Source: Pseudoalteromonas rubra (lineage in GTDB: Bacteria > Pseudomonadota > Gammaproteobacteria > Enterobacterales > Alteromonadaceae). From it: a stretch of 64,000 nt of DNA. This document shows positions 1 to 11,711 of this stretch, one piece after another (the first letter of the stretch is position 1; every line of letters starts with the position of its first letter). The stretch is taken from NCBI RefSeq assembly GCF_000238295.3, contig NZ_AHCD03000035.1:434001-498000 (forward strand). Reading direction: 5' to 3'. The translations under genes and the position numbers were made by a program. The notes below the pieces were generated by a model, which did no database searches, was not told the DNA's origin, and saw only the letters and a program-made list of their open reading frames with translations.

Positions 1-2793
1 GTCGTGGTTGCTAAGGGCTCATCCAGTTTCTTACAGGTTCATGCCTTTTATTCACCGGATGGGACGCGTTCCAGCTTGTGGACGTCGAACTATGTCACCA
101 TGAATATCCTGGACCGTATTAAACGTATCCCAGGCACCACCAGTGTACAAATATTTGGTGCCAAAGATTACGCCATGCGTGTCTGGATCCGCCCTGATCT
201 CATGAGTCAGCTTGGTGTTACTGTTGAAGAGATCACCGCAGCCATTCGTGAGCAAAACTCACAGTATGCAGCGGGAACCATAGGTGCCACGCCAACCAGC
301 AGCCAGCCACAGGAGTTGGTGTACAGTGTAACTGCCAAGGGCCGTTTATCTACGCCTGAAGAATTTGAAGCCATTATCATTCGCGCAAACCCGGATGGCT
401 CTACCCTGCGTCTTAAAGATGTCGCGCGTGTTGAGCTGGGCTCCAAAGATTACAACTTTGCCGGTACCTTTAATGGTAAAGATGCCGTACTGCTGGGCGT
501 CTTTTTACAACCAGGTGCCAATGCGCTGGATGTAGCGAACGAAGTAGAATCCGTGATAGCAGAGCTTCGTCAACAGTTTCCTGTTGGCCTAGATCATGGT
601 ATTCCGTACGACACCACACGCTTTGTAGAAGTGTCCATTCGTGAAGTATTGATCACCCTGGTAGAAGCCATGGTGTTGGTATTTTTGGTCGTTTACCTGT
701 TCCTGCAAAACTGGCGCGCCACCTTAATTCCGACTCTGGCAGTACCAGTTTCTTTATTAGGCACATTTGCCGGACTCTATATGCTCGGCTACTCCATCAA
801 TACCCTGACACTTTTCGGTATGGTGCTGTCTATTGGTATCGTCGTGGATGATGCCATCGTAGTACTGGAAAACGTCGAGCGGATCATGCACGAGCAACAC
901 CTTAATGCCCGTGAAGCGGCCATTAAAGCGATGCAGGAAGTAAGCGGCCCAGTTGTCGCTATTGTACTGGTATTGTGCTCAGTGTTCGTCCCTATCGCGT
1001 TCCTGGGTGGATTAACGGGTGAGCTGTTCAGACAATTTGCGATTACCATCTCGATATCCGTTAGTTTGTCAGGCGTGGTCGCGCTGACGATGACCCCGGC
1101 GCTGTGTGTCATGATCCTCAAACATGAGCACAAACAAACAGCGGGCTTCTTCTTGTGGTTCAATAACTGGTTCCAGCGCGTCACCGGCCGTTATGTGGGC
1201 TCCGTGAGCTTTATGATAAGACGTGGCTTGCTTGGTGTGGTGCTGATGGCCTCTATGGTCGGCGCAACCATGTTTATATGGCAAAAAACCCCGGGGTCTT
1301 TGGTCCCGGATGAAGATCAGGGCTTCTACATCGCCGCGGTATTCCTGCCTGATGGTTCATCACTGGAGCGCACTGCTGCAGTGGTTGAGGAAGTTGTTGC
1401 TGCCGCCCAGTCTAATCCGGCCAATGAAAACGTAGTTGCTTTTACTGGGTTTGATTTTATTGGTGGCGGTTACAAAAACAGTGCTGCGACACTATTCATC
1501 ACACAAAAGCACTGGGATGAGCGAGAAATCGACACGAAATCACTGGTTGGCGAGTTGTTTATGAAGACCGCTGGGATCAACGAAGCGCTGGTTCTGGCCT
1601 TCAACCCCCCAGCGATATTTGGCCTGGGCACCACCGGCGGCTTTGAGGTTTACCTGCAAAACAAAGCGGGTACCGATCCTGAACGTCTCAAGCAAGGCAT
1701 GCAAATGCTAATGGGCGAAGCACAAAAGAGTCCGATACTTGCGGGTATTCAGACACTGTGGCGTCCGGATGCACCGCAGCTGAAAGTTCACATGGACCGG
1801 GAACAGGCTCGCGCTATGGGCGTAAATATCAACTCAGCATTCAACGCGCTAGCTGCCAACCTGGGCAATTACTACGTTAATGACTTCAATAAGTTCGGCC
1901 GAGCCTGGCAGGTGCTGTTATCGGCCGAGGCTGAATTCCGTATGACACCAGAAGACGTTGGCCGTATCTATGTGAAAAACAATCGTGGCGAAATGGTCCC
2001 TATTTCAGCATTTACTGACATTGAGTACAGCCGTGGGCCGGAAACTCTGCAACGTTACAATAACCTGTCGGCCGTTAAGCTGATGGGTAATGCAGCGCCG
2101 GGATACAGCTCAGGTCAGGCTATTGCAGAGTTTGAGCGTATCGCAAAGCAGGTTCTGCCTCCGGATATGACCTTTGAATGGACGGCCTCTGCTTATCAGG
2201 AAAAACGCAGCTCAGGCACAACTGGCCTGGCACTTGGGCTGGCTGTTGTGATGGTATTTTTAATCCTGGCGGCACTATATGAGCGCTGGTCTCTGCCTAT
2301 TTCGGTCTTGCTGGCACTGCCGTTTGGTACCTTTGGCGCACTTATCTCCATCTGGGTCGCAGGATTAACCAACGATGTTTACTTCCAGATTGGCTTGGTC
2401 ACCTTACTGGGTCTGGCCAGTAAAAACGCCATCCTGATCGTTGAGTACGCGCTGATGAAAACACAGCAAGGTTGGAGCCCGGCAGCAGCTGCACTGGAAG
2501 CAGCACGACTGAGATTCCGCCCCATCATTATGACTTCGCTGGCCTTCATTCTGGGTGTAGTACCTCTGGTATTGAGCTCAGGCGCAGGTGCGGGTGCACG
2601 TCATAGTGTAGGCACCGGGGTCATGGGCGGCATGCTTGCTGCAACCTTCCTGGCAGTGTTCTTCCTGCCCTTGTTCTTCTACTGGTTAACGGCAAGACGT
2701 GTTTCTGAGAAACGCTCTAAACAGGAACTCAGTGAAGAAATTGCACAGCAGCACAAAGCTGAGCACGTAGATACTAAAGAAGATCTGGCCTAA
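1..2793 (+). CDS. RND-family efflux pump inner-membrane permease (5' end outside window)
   Basis: This is the proton-driven inner-membrane subunit of a tripartite AcrAB-TolC type exporter. The reading frame is open from base 1, so the N-terminus, perhaps 100 residues, lies upstream. About 930 residues remain of the usual ~1040. The RND hallmark GIVVDDAIVVLENVER, with the paired aspartates that relay protons in TM4, is around residue 280 of the visible part. A second TM bundle carries GLASKNAILIVEYA near the C-terminus, and the periplasmic pore and docking domains lie between. The tail is charged (KQELSEEIAQQHKAEH). A good hairpin terminator follows directly, so this is the last gene of its operon; the adaptor gene is presumably upstream. 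The substrate cannot be told from sequence. Confidence 0.95.
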   Translation, partial: VVVAKGSSSFLQVHAFYSPDGTRSSLWTSNYVTMNILDRIKRIPGTTSVQIFGAKDYAMRVWIRPDLMSQLGVTVEEITAAIREQNSQYAAGTIGATPTSSQPQELVYSVTAKGRLSTPEEFEAIIIRANPDGSTLRLKDVARVELGSKDYNFAGTFNGKDAVLLGVFLQPGANALDVANEVESVIAELRQQFPVGLDHGIPYDTTRFVEVSIREVLITLVEAMVLVFLVVYLFLQNWRATLIPTLAVPVSLLGTFAGLYMLGYSINTLTLFGMVLSIGIVVDDAIVVLENVERIMHEQHLNAREAAIKAMQEVSGPVVAIVLVLCSVFVPIAFLGGLTGELFRQFAITISISVSLSGVVALTMTPALCVMILKHEHKQTAGFFLWFNNWFQRVTGRYVGSVSFMIRRGLLGVVLMASMVGATMFIWQKTPGSLVPDEDQGFYIAAVFLPDGSSLERTAAVVEEVVAAAQSNPANENVVAFTGFDFIGGGYKNSAATLFITQKHWDEREIDTKSLVGELFMKTAGINEALVLAFNPPAIFGLGTTGGFEVYLQNKAGTDPERLKQGMQMLMGEAQKSPILAGIQTLWRPDAPQLKVHMDREQARAMGVNINSAFNALAANLGNYYVNDFNKFGRAWQVLLSAEAEFRMTPEDVGRIYVKNNRGEMVPISAFTDIEYSRGPETLQRYNNLSAVKLMGNAAPGYSSGQAIAEFERIAKQVLPPDMTFEWTASAYQEKRSSGTTGLALGLAVVMVFLILAALYERWSLPISVLLALPFGTFGALISIWVAGLTNDVYFQIGLVTLLGLASKNAILIVEYALMKTQQGWSPAAAALEAARLRFRPIIMTSLAFILGVVPLVLSSGAGAGARHSVGTGVMGGMLAATFLAVFFLPLFFYWLTARRVSEKRSKQELSEEIAQQHKAEHVDTKEDLA

Positions 2794-2808
2794 CTTTCCA
2801 GGTCGAAT

Positions 2809-2848
2809 AAAAGCGTCGGTTACTCAATGAGTGCCGGCGCTTTTTTGT
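2809..2848 (+). terminator. Rho-independent terminator of the RND operon
   Basis: The stem AAGCGTCGG pairs with CCGGCGCTT around an ACTCAATGAGTG loop that can itself fold, and is followed by six T residues. It lies 16 bases after the stop codon of the efflux gene. Confidence 0.85.
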
Positions 2849-3090
2849 TATTTACCGAAATAACCTTACCAAACTCACCCGCTTACATTTGATGAATGTT
2901 TCTTTGCTGGCTGTTCATCCTGCTCCCTTAGCCATTAGTCTAATTTCATGCCGATTCATCGGCTCTCACTTGCAATGGGATAAACTTTGTTATTTCTTTG
3001 AGTTATAGCTTATTACGATTTTAAGCTCCCTGATTGGTTTCGTGGGTGTGCCGGATAGTAAAAAGCAATGACAACAACAAGGAATAGATC

Positions 3091-4794
<1,704 letters not shown>

Positions 4795-4796
4795 AT

Positions 4797-4824
4797 AAGG
4801 GCTAAAACGCACGTTTAGCCCCTT
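4797..4824. terminator. Hairpin between convergent genes
   Basis: AAGGGCTAAA and TTTAGCCCCTT pair with one bulge around ACGCACG. It lies between the acyl-CoA ligase and the convergent amine oxidase and could serve both strands, although the T tracts are poor. Confidence 0.55.
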
Positions 4825-4855
4825 GCATCAATGACAAAGTCATCTACAAATGAGA

Positions 4856-6276
4856 TTACAGGCTAAGCAGCTGGTGATCCAGTGCCTGGGCAGCCTCTTC
4901 CGCTGCCCGATACCCTGAAGCAACCGCACCCTCCATATAACCTGTCCAGATGTCTGCCGTTTCTGTTCCGCAGAAATGAAAAGACCCGAGCGGCTTTTTC
5001 AGGTTATCGGCGAACTGAGTGAGCTTGCCAACCGCAAGAGGAGATTCACACCCCCTCTGAAAAGGTACTGCCTGCCAGTCTGTCTCCACATAATCCACAG
5101 CCTCAAATGCCTCATTGCCAAAGAATTGGCTCAGAACTGCAAGCACTTGTTCCTTGCGTTCATCCAGCGACAACGCGCGCATTGCGTCACTACTATTTAC
5201 AAATACGGTTAGTAAACCCGGTCCATTGCTGTTACGGGAACAGTCAAAAGTACTGGTCAGCACCTCGTTTGGGATGAATGAAATACCACTCAAGCCCTGC
5301 GCACGCCAAAATGGTCGAGTATATAACAGGTGGGCCTTGATGCTGCCTTCACTCGTATCCCATTGCTCAATAAGCTGCCTTTTATTCGATAACAACGGCG
5401 GCTCGAACTGAATATTACCGAGTAAACTGGGTGCCATAGCGAATATCACACGCTGACACAAAATAACTTGCCCGCTCTGGCAGCTGACCAGGCAAAATTC
5501 GCCGTGTTCCTCTACTTTGGTCACAGCATCAAATTGCACATGTTCTGCCAACTGCTGTTGCAGCGCCAGACAAATCGACTGTGCTCCCTCTTTGATAATA
5601 CGGTCCTGCGCCCCCCCGGTGATGACTTCTAGTTGCTCAATACTGCCAGCACTTCGTATATAGTGGAGTAAAAATAAAAAGGAGATTTGTGCGATCGGAG
5701 CTGCTAAAAATGAGCGGACGGAATAATCCAATTCTTCTATCGCAGTGGCGGAATAACCTTGGCCCACACACCAATCATAGGCAGTTTGACCATCCCAGGC
5801 CTGAGCGCTCTGGGCCAACCAGGGTGCATGTATGGGTAAGCTTGCCGCCAACCTATTAAGGGTTGCACGTATTGTAGCCAATTCATTTTGCACTTGCGCT
5901 GGGAGGTCATCTTGCGATATTGGCTCCCCCTCCTGTGGCGTTGTAAAGGTCGAAAGCCCCAACTCAGCAATTAGAGATTGCATATGAATATGTGTCGCAC
6001 CTACCCACTGTGCACCGCCATCGACAATATGGCGCTCCCCGCCTGTTGTTGTCAGCTGTTGATTCAAGGTCCGCCCACCAACCCGGCTTTTTGCTTCAAG
6101 TAGCTTAAAGTGGTAGCGGTTTTGGTCTGACAACTGCTTTGCCGCCGCCAGCCCGGCTAACCCCCCCCGATAACAACAATATCAGTCACATCCTTGATAC
6201 TTTCAAAGTTAACATTGTCCAGCACTTGAGATGCCAAGTGCTTTAAGTTAGTAGTATGATCTGTTGGTGCTTTCAT
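4856..6276 (-). pseudogene. Flavin monoamine oxidase gene split by a one-base change in a poly-G tract
   Basis: This is an FAD-dependent amine oxidase. The likely start (MKAPTDHTTN, 6276) has AAGGATAG upstream. The N-terminal part ends ...DIVVIGGG, where the frame runs into a stop inside the Rossmann motif at about 6155. The remainder continues in another frame from about 6150 with AGLAAAKQLSDQ, then LLEAKSRVGGRT, GGAQWVG and, at the C-terminus, FCGTETADIWTGYMEGA, the FAD-binding end of the family. The join is a run of eight G residues (eight C on the plus strand, 6161-6168). Nine would restore GGGLAGLAAAK exactly. The rest of the protein is intact with no other stop. This could be a real frameshift, a phase-variable tract, or a sequencing error in a homopolymer. 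Confidence 0.88.
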
Positions 6277-6642
6277 TTTTCTATCCTTGTATGTGGTGAT
6301 AACTAAGTTGTCTAAACATCTGCACACTAGGATAAGAGCCAGGGACTCGTTTAAGTATGTATTTGTTGTCAGCGAATGTGGCAAAGTGTGAGAGAGTGCT
6401 GGAAACCATCAAGGTTGCGTTAATGTTTCAATCGTTTTGACATCGTTCCAAAGCAATAGACCGATAAATGTCGGCACTATTTTGCTTAATGGCATAAACA
6501 GTATTGGGATAGACTGAAACCTGCTCAGCAAATAATAAATTTTTAACAGTATAAACAACTGAATGCATAGAAATCGTTCGCAAATTCAACTAGCCTAGTA
6601 ACACGAGCTCCGCTTTTTAAGCATCTTCTTTGGTTGCCAATC

Positions 6643-9600
6643 ATGCATTTGGGTAAACGGCTTTTTGTAGTCTATTTCGGTTTGGTCTTGATGGCTGTTA
6701 CGCCAGCGCTGTGTTTTGGCAACATCCCGGTACTTGCTAATCAATACTCAGTTAAAAAGCTAACTGCTGAGGACGGCTTCGTCTCATCCGAAATCTATTC
6801 CATCATACAAGATCAACAAGGCTTACTCTGGTTTGGCACAGCAGAGAATGGTGTGATGCGCTATGACGGCCGAAAAGTCACCCTGTTTGAATTTGATGGC
6901 CAAAGCGACAGCGGCTTGTCGCATAATGATGCTGGCAACCTGATGTTAGATAGAAATGGTGACATTTGGATCGGCACCTGGGGCGGAGGTGCCAATCGCT
7001 ATGATCCAAAGACCGGACAGTTCGAAAACTTTCTTCATGACCCTAAACAACCCACCTCAATTTCAGCAAACCGGATCCAATCTTTATATCATGACCTGGA
7101 TGGTTCAGTCTGGTTGGGATCGTATGATAGCGGGCTTAATCGTTATCTGGGGCAAGGTAACTTTGAGCACGTCAGTAAGAGCACTGACTCTGTTACCGGG
7201 CTGTCTCACAATCGAATATGGGATATCGAAAATGATGGCATGGACCGTCTTTGGATAGCGACGAGCTACGGCCTGAACCTCTATGATAAAACCACTCAGC
7301 GCTTCAATTATTTTTTCCCGGACCCAACAAACACCACCCCCACTGGAACCAATGAAATCAGGCACATTTTGAAAACGTCGCATAACAAGCTGTATATCGG
7401 TACCCAGCAAGGCCCCTTTGCATTCGACCCAGCCAGTGCAGAGTTCAGTAAAATAGGCCCTAAAGACGGCACTCATCTGGGACAGGTTAACTCTATGATT
7501 GAAGATCAGGAGGGTTATATCTGGTTTGTTACCAGTAAAGGCGTGTTCAGAAAACACCCGTCGAATGAGGAGTTGGTACAGCTGGAACTTGAGTACAATA
7601 ATGGCATGCGAATTATATTTGAAGACAACGCCAAAACGCTGTGGATCACCAATGAAGTGCACGGTATTTTTAAACTGGTACCACATCGTAAATTCAAATC
7701 CATCAGTAATTCAATGCTCAAAGCACCAAACGGCATTGCTGCAGATAAGAATGGCGACTTGATCATCGTCAACTCGACTTCTCACTTGCTCAGGTGGGAT
7801 GTCGCATCACAAACCTTGCACCCCCTTTCTCCACCGCTATTTAACGAGTCTAACGGCTTTAGTGAAAATCGACTCCTTGAGCGCCCTGTTCTACACCTCG
7901 ACGGTGATGCCACTTTGTGGGTTGCACAGGATGAGGGTTTAGCTCTGTTCAACCTGGATACGCGTGACGTGACGCTTATTCGCTATCCAAAGGATGATCC
8001 AAACCACAGACAATTTCGGGAAATAAGGGCACTTGCCGTTGACCAACAAGGCAACCTCTGGGTAGGTACATACAAAAACGGAGTTTATATTTATAACCCG
8101 GACGCTGGTACCTTCAGACACCTTGATAGCTCCTATGGCTTGTCACACCCAGAAGTATTAACTATTTACAAAGATAATGCGCACAACATGTGGGTCGGCA
8201 CCGGTAACGGCGTGAACCTGTGGCTTGAAAAAGAGCAAATCTTTCAACCTTTTGTGAACAACCCTTATCGTGAGGATAGCCTGCTTGGCAGCATTGTGCA
8301 GGATATCTACCAGACACAGAACGGGCAGATCTGGATTGCTACCCAGCAAGGGCTCAACCTGTATCAGGCCAAGACAAACAATTTTGCGCACTTTAGCACA
8401 CAAAATGGGCTGCCAAGCAACCTCATCCGCGCTATCTCAGATGATATGCGAGGTAATTTATGGCTAACCACAAACCGAGGCATCACTAAGTTTTCACCGT
8501 CAACGGGGAAAGTGAGCAATTTTGATAGTCATAATGGATTGCTTGGATTAAATTACTACTCTGATAGCCTGGTCAAAGCCAAACGAGATCTACTCTTTAC
8601 CAGTAGCCAGCGCGGTATCGAATATTTCAGTACACGTCCTTTGCAATCAACCCTCAAAGACCCAACGCTTATCTTGACGGGCTTTAATAAAATGGGCCAG
8701 TCCGTCAAACTTGATAAACCCTATTCATACGTCACAGATATCTACCTCACCTACCTGGATTATATTTTTTCTCTTGAGTTTTCCGTGCTTGATTTTGTGT
8801 CACCTAATAAAAACCAGTATGCCTATAAACTCGAGGGCTATGACGACAACTGGATAGACATTGGTAACCGAAATTCAGCCACGTTCACGAACCTGGATGG
8901 CGGGACTTATACGTTTCAGGTAAAAGCCACCAATAGTCGGGGTGAATGGAGTGAGCAACTGTTATCAATTAACTTGCATGTTGCCCCGCCTCCGTGGAAA
9001 ACCTGGTGGGCTTACACACTCTATGCCATAGCCTGTGCCTTGCTCATTTTTACTGTGATATATCTGCGCACCCGCATGCAAAAAGCAGAAATCAATCGCC
9101 AAAAACAATTCGTAGTGCAGCTTGAAGAACAAGTTTCACAGAAAACGGCTTCTTTGAAATCACAAGCGATGGAGCTGGAAGCTGCCCTTAAAAAAGCGGA
9201 GCAAGCAACCCGCCTGAAATCTGAATTTTTGGCTAACATGAGCCATGAGATAAGAACACCAATGAACGGAGTGTTGGGCATGCTGGAGCTTCTTAAGCAC
9301 AGCGAATTGACACCTGAGCAGGAGCATTCTGTCGGCATTGCCAGTAGCAGCGCTCACTCCCTACTCAGTCTGATCAACGATATTCTGGATTTTTCTAAGA
9401 TTGAGGCCGACAAACTGGAACTTGAGTTCATCGATTTCGACGTCAGGCAGCTATTTGAGCAGCTGGCTGAATCTATGGCGCTTGGTGCTCAGACAAAAGG
9501 GGTAGGCTTAGTCGTCGACCTGACGGGTGTCCAAACAGCTATGATTAATTCAGACCCAGGTCGGATCCGACAAATCGCGGCAAACATCCTCAGTAACGCG

Positions 9601-10779
9601 ATCAAATTTACTGAGCAAGGCGAAATCGTGATGAGCGCGTCACTGACTCACTCAATCAGTGATGACAAAACCATGCTTACCTGTCGCATTCAGGATACCG
9701 GAATTGGCATACCTGAGGAGATGCTGTCGAGCTTGTTTGATTCCTTCATTCAGGTTGATGCTTCTACCACCAGAAAATATGGGGGGACTGGATTAGGCCT
9801 GAGTATTACCAAACGGCTGTGCCAGTTGCTGGGTGGTGATGTATCTGTTTCTAGCACCGTTGGGCACGGCAGTTGTTTTGAGTTCACATGTCAGGTCAAC
9901 CCATGTGAGATCACAGAGCCAAATGCCCCCGCATTTTCGTCATTAAACATCCATGCCCTGCTAGTCGATTCAGATACCTCAAGTAACGAAGTCATAAAGC
10001 ATCAGCTCGAACGTTGGCAAGTACAGGTTAGCGAAGCACACAGCGCAGAGCAGGCTTTGCAGATACTCTCTGCAAGCAGCATTGACATTGTGTTTTTCAG
10101 CAGAACACTACCTACAATGAGTAGTGAATTAATGACCCGCGAGATCAGGCAAAACCGCCAGCTTAGTCAGCTAAAGCTCATCATGATGACGCTACTGGAC
10201 GAACAGTTTGATGCGGTTGAATCAAGCCCGGTGCCTTTGGATGGTTACTTCACGAAACCAGCTACCCAACACGATTTAATGAAAGCACTATCTGGCTTAG
10301 AGCCCAGTAAGAATCAGGAAGAGGATACTGGCCCCAGCCACAAACAAAGTCAGGCCGATACACAAGACTTCCCGTGGGCAAAAGACACCCATGTATTACT
10401 GGTCGAGGACAATAAAGTCAATCAATTGGTCGCAACACGGATCTTAGAACATCTGGGTGTGACCATAGACATTGCAGAAAATGGCTTAGAGGCATTGGAC
10501 AAACTGCGCAACACTGAAACCCAAGCTTATACCTTGCTACTAATGGATTGCCAAATGCCAAAAATGGATGGCTATGAAGCCACCCGGCGTATTCGCTCAG
10601 CTCAGGCTGGCAATCATTATACCGATATCCCCATCATTGCAATGACAGCAAACGCAATGCAAGGCGACAGGCAAAAGTGCCTGGATGCAGGTATGGATGA
10701 CTATATAACAAAGCCTATAGAGTCAGCCAAAGTCACCGAAAAGCTTGAATACTGGGTAACCAAAACCACTATCACCTGA
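6643..10779 (+). CDS. Hybrid two-component sensor kinase with beta-propeller sensor and two receiver domains
   Basis: This very large sensor kinase has a signal peptide (MHLGKRLFVVYFGLV) and a periplasmic two-component-regulator propeller made of repeats such as LLWFGTAENGVMRY and DIWIGTWGGGANRY (to about residue 660). A Y_Y_Y domain (about 700-780) and one TM helix (WAYTLYAIACALLIFTVIYL, about 790) follow. The cytoplasm carries a HisKA domain with H868 in NMSHEIRTPMNG, and an ATPase with N-box SNAIKF and G-boxes DTGIGIP and GGTGLGLSI. A degenerate receiver (about 1104-1210) has FFSRTLP where the phospho-aspartate should be. A canonical receiver with D1302 in LLMDCQMPKMDGY ends the protein. 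Architecture matches BT4673-like polysaccharide-sensing hybrids, but no DNA-binding domain is attached. ATG 6643 was preferred to TTG 6634 because it gives a clean signal peptide. No carbohydrate operon is adjacent. Confidence 0.93.
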   Translation: MHLGKRLFVVYFGLVLMAVTPALCFGNIPVLANQYSVKKLTAEDGFVSSEIYSIIQDQQGLLWFGTAENGVMRYDGRKVTLFEFDGQSDSGLSHNDAGNLMLDRNGDIWIGTWGGGANRYDPKTGQFENFLHDPKQPTSISANRIQSLYHDLDGSVWLGSYDSGLNRYLGQGNFEHVSKSTDSVTGLSHNRIWDIENDGMDRLWIATSYGLNLYDKTTQRFNYFFPDPTNTTPTGTNEIRHILKTSHNKLYIGTQQGPFAFDPASAEFSKIGPKDGTHLGQVNSMIEDQEGYIWFVTSKGVFRKHPSNEELVQLELEYNNGMRIIFEDNAKTLWITNEVHGIFKLVPHRKFKSISNSMLKAPNGIAADKNGDLIIVNSTSHLLRWDVASQTLHPLSPPLFNESNGFSENRLLERPVLHLDGDATLWVAQDEGLALFNLDTRDVTLIRYPKDDPNHRQFREIRALAVDQQGNLWVGTYKNGVYIYNPDAGTFRHLDSSYGLSHPEVLTIYKDNAHNMWVGTGNGVNLWLEKEQIFQPFVNNPYREDSLLGSIVQDIYQTQNGQIWIATQQGLNLYQAKTNNFAHFSTQNGLPSNLIRAISDDMRGNLWLTTNRGITKFSPSTGKVSNFDSHNGLLGLNYYSDSLVKAKRDLLFTSSQRGIEYFSTRPLQSTLKDPTLILTGFNKMGQSVKLDKPYSYVTDIYLTYLDYIFSLEFSVLDFVSPNKNQYAYKLEGYDDNWIDIGNRNSATFTNLDGGTYTFQVKATNSRGEWSEQLLSINLHVAPPPWKTWWAYTLYAIACALLIFTVIYLRTRMQKAEINRQKQFVVQLEEQVSQKTASLKSQAMELEAALKKAEQATRLKSEFLANMSHEIRTPMNGVLGMLELLKHSELTPEQEHSVGIASSSAHSLLSLINDILDFSKIEADKLELEFIDFDVRQLFEQLAESMALGAQTKGVGLVVDLTGVQTAMINSDPGRIRQIAANILSNAIKFTEQGEIVMSASLTHSISDDKTMLTCRIQDTGIGIPEEMLSSLFDSFIQVDASTTRKYGGTGLGLSITKRLCQLLGGDVSVSSTVGHGSCFEFTCQVNPCEITEPNAPAFSSLNIHALLVDSDTSSNEVIKHQLERWQVQVSEAHSAEQALQILSASSIDIVFFSRTLPTMSSELMTREIRQNRQLSQLKLIMMTLLDEQFDAVESSPVPLDGYFTKPATQHDLMKALSGLEPSKNQEEDTGPSHKQSQADTQDFPWAKDTHVLLVEDNKVNQLVATRILEHLGVTIDIAENGLEALDKLRNTETQAYTLLLMDCQMPKMDGYEATRRIRSAQAGNHYTDIPIIAMTANAMQGDRQKCLDAGMDDYITKPIESAKVTEKLEYWVTKTTIT

Positions 10780-10790
10780 ATGGAATGGCA

Positions 10791-10830
10791 ATTGGCTGGC
10801 CCAGCTTACAGAAGCCCTGTGCCAGCCAAT
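10791..10830. terminator. Perfect 10-bp hairpin after the hybrid kinase
   Basis: ATTGGCTGGC at 10791-10800 pairs perfectly with GCCAGCCAAT at 10821-10830. It sits between the kinase stop and a minus-strand remnant of an oxidase 3' end. A related hairpin (16412-16447) follows the intact oxidase gene. Confidence 0.6.
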
Positions 10831-10842
10831 ACCGGTGGATTC

Positions 10843-10872
10843 TTAGATAATGGTTCTGCTTCTAAACAAACA
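10843..10872 (-). pseudogene. Remnant of an FAD-oxidase 3' end (CLFRSRTII-stop)
   Basis: Read on the minus strand these 30 bases encode C-L-F-R-S-R-T-I-I followed by TAA. That matches the last residues of the intact oxidase at 16458-18179 (CLFRSRKTII) with one codon missing. Upstream of it the frame is closed, so only the tail is present. Within it, 15 bases (10854-10868, TTCTGCTTCTAAACA) are identical to 16472-16486. A terminator hairpin follows both copies, so gene tail plus terminator appear duplicated at the two edges of the 5.6-kb accessory block. Confidence 0.6.
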
Positions 10873-10908
10873 TTACAGACCCACACAAGAACGCACAATA
10901 CTGGGTGC

Positions 10909-11217
10909 CTAGTCCCACAAGTGCACGTAATATTTAGCAAAGAGCTCTAGCCCTGTAAAAACTTTAGGGTCACCTGATTGACCATCAAGAACCAGTTCAA
11001 ATGCTTTCGCCATTTGACCAACTATGTTCAGCCACTCATCTTTCAACATATCCATTTCAGCTGCAGATAAATTTGAGGTATCAATATTATCTTCAACTAG
11101 CCAAGTTGGTACTGCTACGCCTTCTTGCGCAAAGTTCTCTTGATAACCCCGTAGTTTCGGCGCTATGTACTCAGCAAGTTCATTTTTTAGATTATACCAG
11201 TGTGGTTGGTTGATCAC
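10909..11217 (-). CDS. Hypothetical protein, 102 aa
   Basis: A small acidic, soluble protein that I do not recognise. It starts with GTG, preceded by AGGATATCT at a good distance. The composition is rich in aromatic and acidic residues (NQPHWYNLKNELAEYIAP, AKYYVHLWD at the C-terminus), with no signal peptide or TM segment. It is the first complete gene inside the AT-rich block that begins after the oxidase remnant, and no partner gene is coupled to it. A hairpin of attC-like appearance follows its start side (11251-11289). Confidence 0.65.
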   Translation of the reverse strand: MINQPHWYNLKNELAEYIAPKLRGYQENFAQEGVAVPTWLVEDNIDTSNLSAAEMDMLKDEWLNIVGQMAKAFELVLDGQSGDPKVFTGLELFAKYYVHLWD

Positions 11218-11250
11218 AGATATCCTATAAGCATAGTTTGCCGAAGTACC

Positions 11251-11289
11251 CTGCTGCTGGAACGAAGCGAAGGCTGTTCCGTTACAGCA
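11251..11289. repeat. Hairpin with attC-like CTTCGCTTCG loop (weak)
   Basis: GCTGCTGGAAC and GTTCC...ACAGC can pair around GAAGCGAAGG, a loop reminiscent of the loop in the clear attC-like site at 25495-25597. No convincing GTTRRRY end is present, so this may be a decayed cassette site or just a terminator. Confidence 0.25.
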
Positions 11290-11315
11290 TTGAAGCTATT
11301 AGTCTTATTGTGCAT

Positions 11316-11711
11316 TTAACTCCCGGACATTTCTTTGCTAACTAGGTTATTGAGTTTAATAAAGTCCTGAACCAGGTCGTCGCATATTTGTTTTGACGCT
11401 CCGCATCTCGCACTTGTCTCGATATAAATTCTTCCGTCATTTTCGATTACCTCTCGCTTTACGAAAGAGGGGTGAGCGGGATGATTTGGTGGTGTGAAAC
11501 TCCACATCACTCTTCCTGATTTCATCGTAGCAATCGTCCATCCTCGCTCATTTCGAACGTCAACAGACGAATCCTCCTTTAACCGAAGTAAAGTTTGCTC
11601 AACGGTTTCACCGCTGCGATTATACCCGTCATAACCTAATTCATTATTCGAGGTCGCGGCGCAAGCACTTATCAACACAGTTAACAGGAAAACGCCCACA
11701 AATTTAGTCAT
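11316..11711 (-). CDS. Small lipoprotein, 131 aa
   Basis: A lipobox signal peptide (MTKFVGVFLLTVLISACAA) marks an envelope lipoprotein. The start at 11711 was chosen because GGAAAG lies eight bases upstream; an in-frame ATG six codons earlier has no such site. The mature part is polar, with a tryptophan-containing core (WTIATMKSGRVMWSF) and two spaced cysteines (ARCGASKQIC) that could form a disulfide in the periplasm. The family is not recognised. It stands alone on the minus strand in AT-rich accessory DNA. Confidence 0.7.
   Translation of the reverse strand: MTKFVGVFLLTVLISACAATSNNELGYDGYNRSGETVEQTLLRLKEDSSVDVRNERGWTIATMKSGRVMWSFTPPNHPAHPSFVKREVIENDGRIYIETSARCGASKQICDDLVQDFIKLNNLVSKEMSGS

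Noticed and set aside
1069..1284. Overlapping minus-strand ORFs in the RND, acnB and TonB-receptor genes
   Set aside because: Antisense shadows of well-conserved genes with no independent support.
6634..6642. TTG at 6634 as start of the hybrid kinase
   Set aside because: ATG 6643 begins the signal peptide properly; the ribosome site is weak for both, so the choice is mild.
7105..7686. 193-codon minus-strand ORF within the propeller region
   Set aside because: Shadow frame of the repetitive sensor domain, which has strong family motifs on the plus strand; no ribosome site or homology seen.
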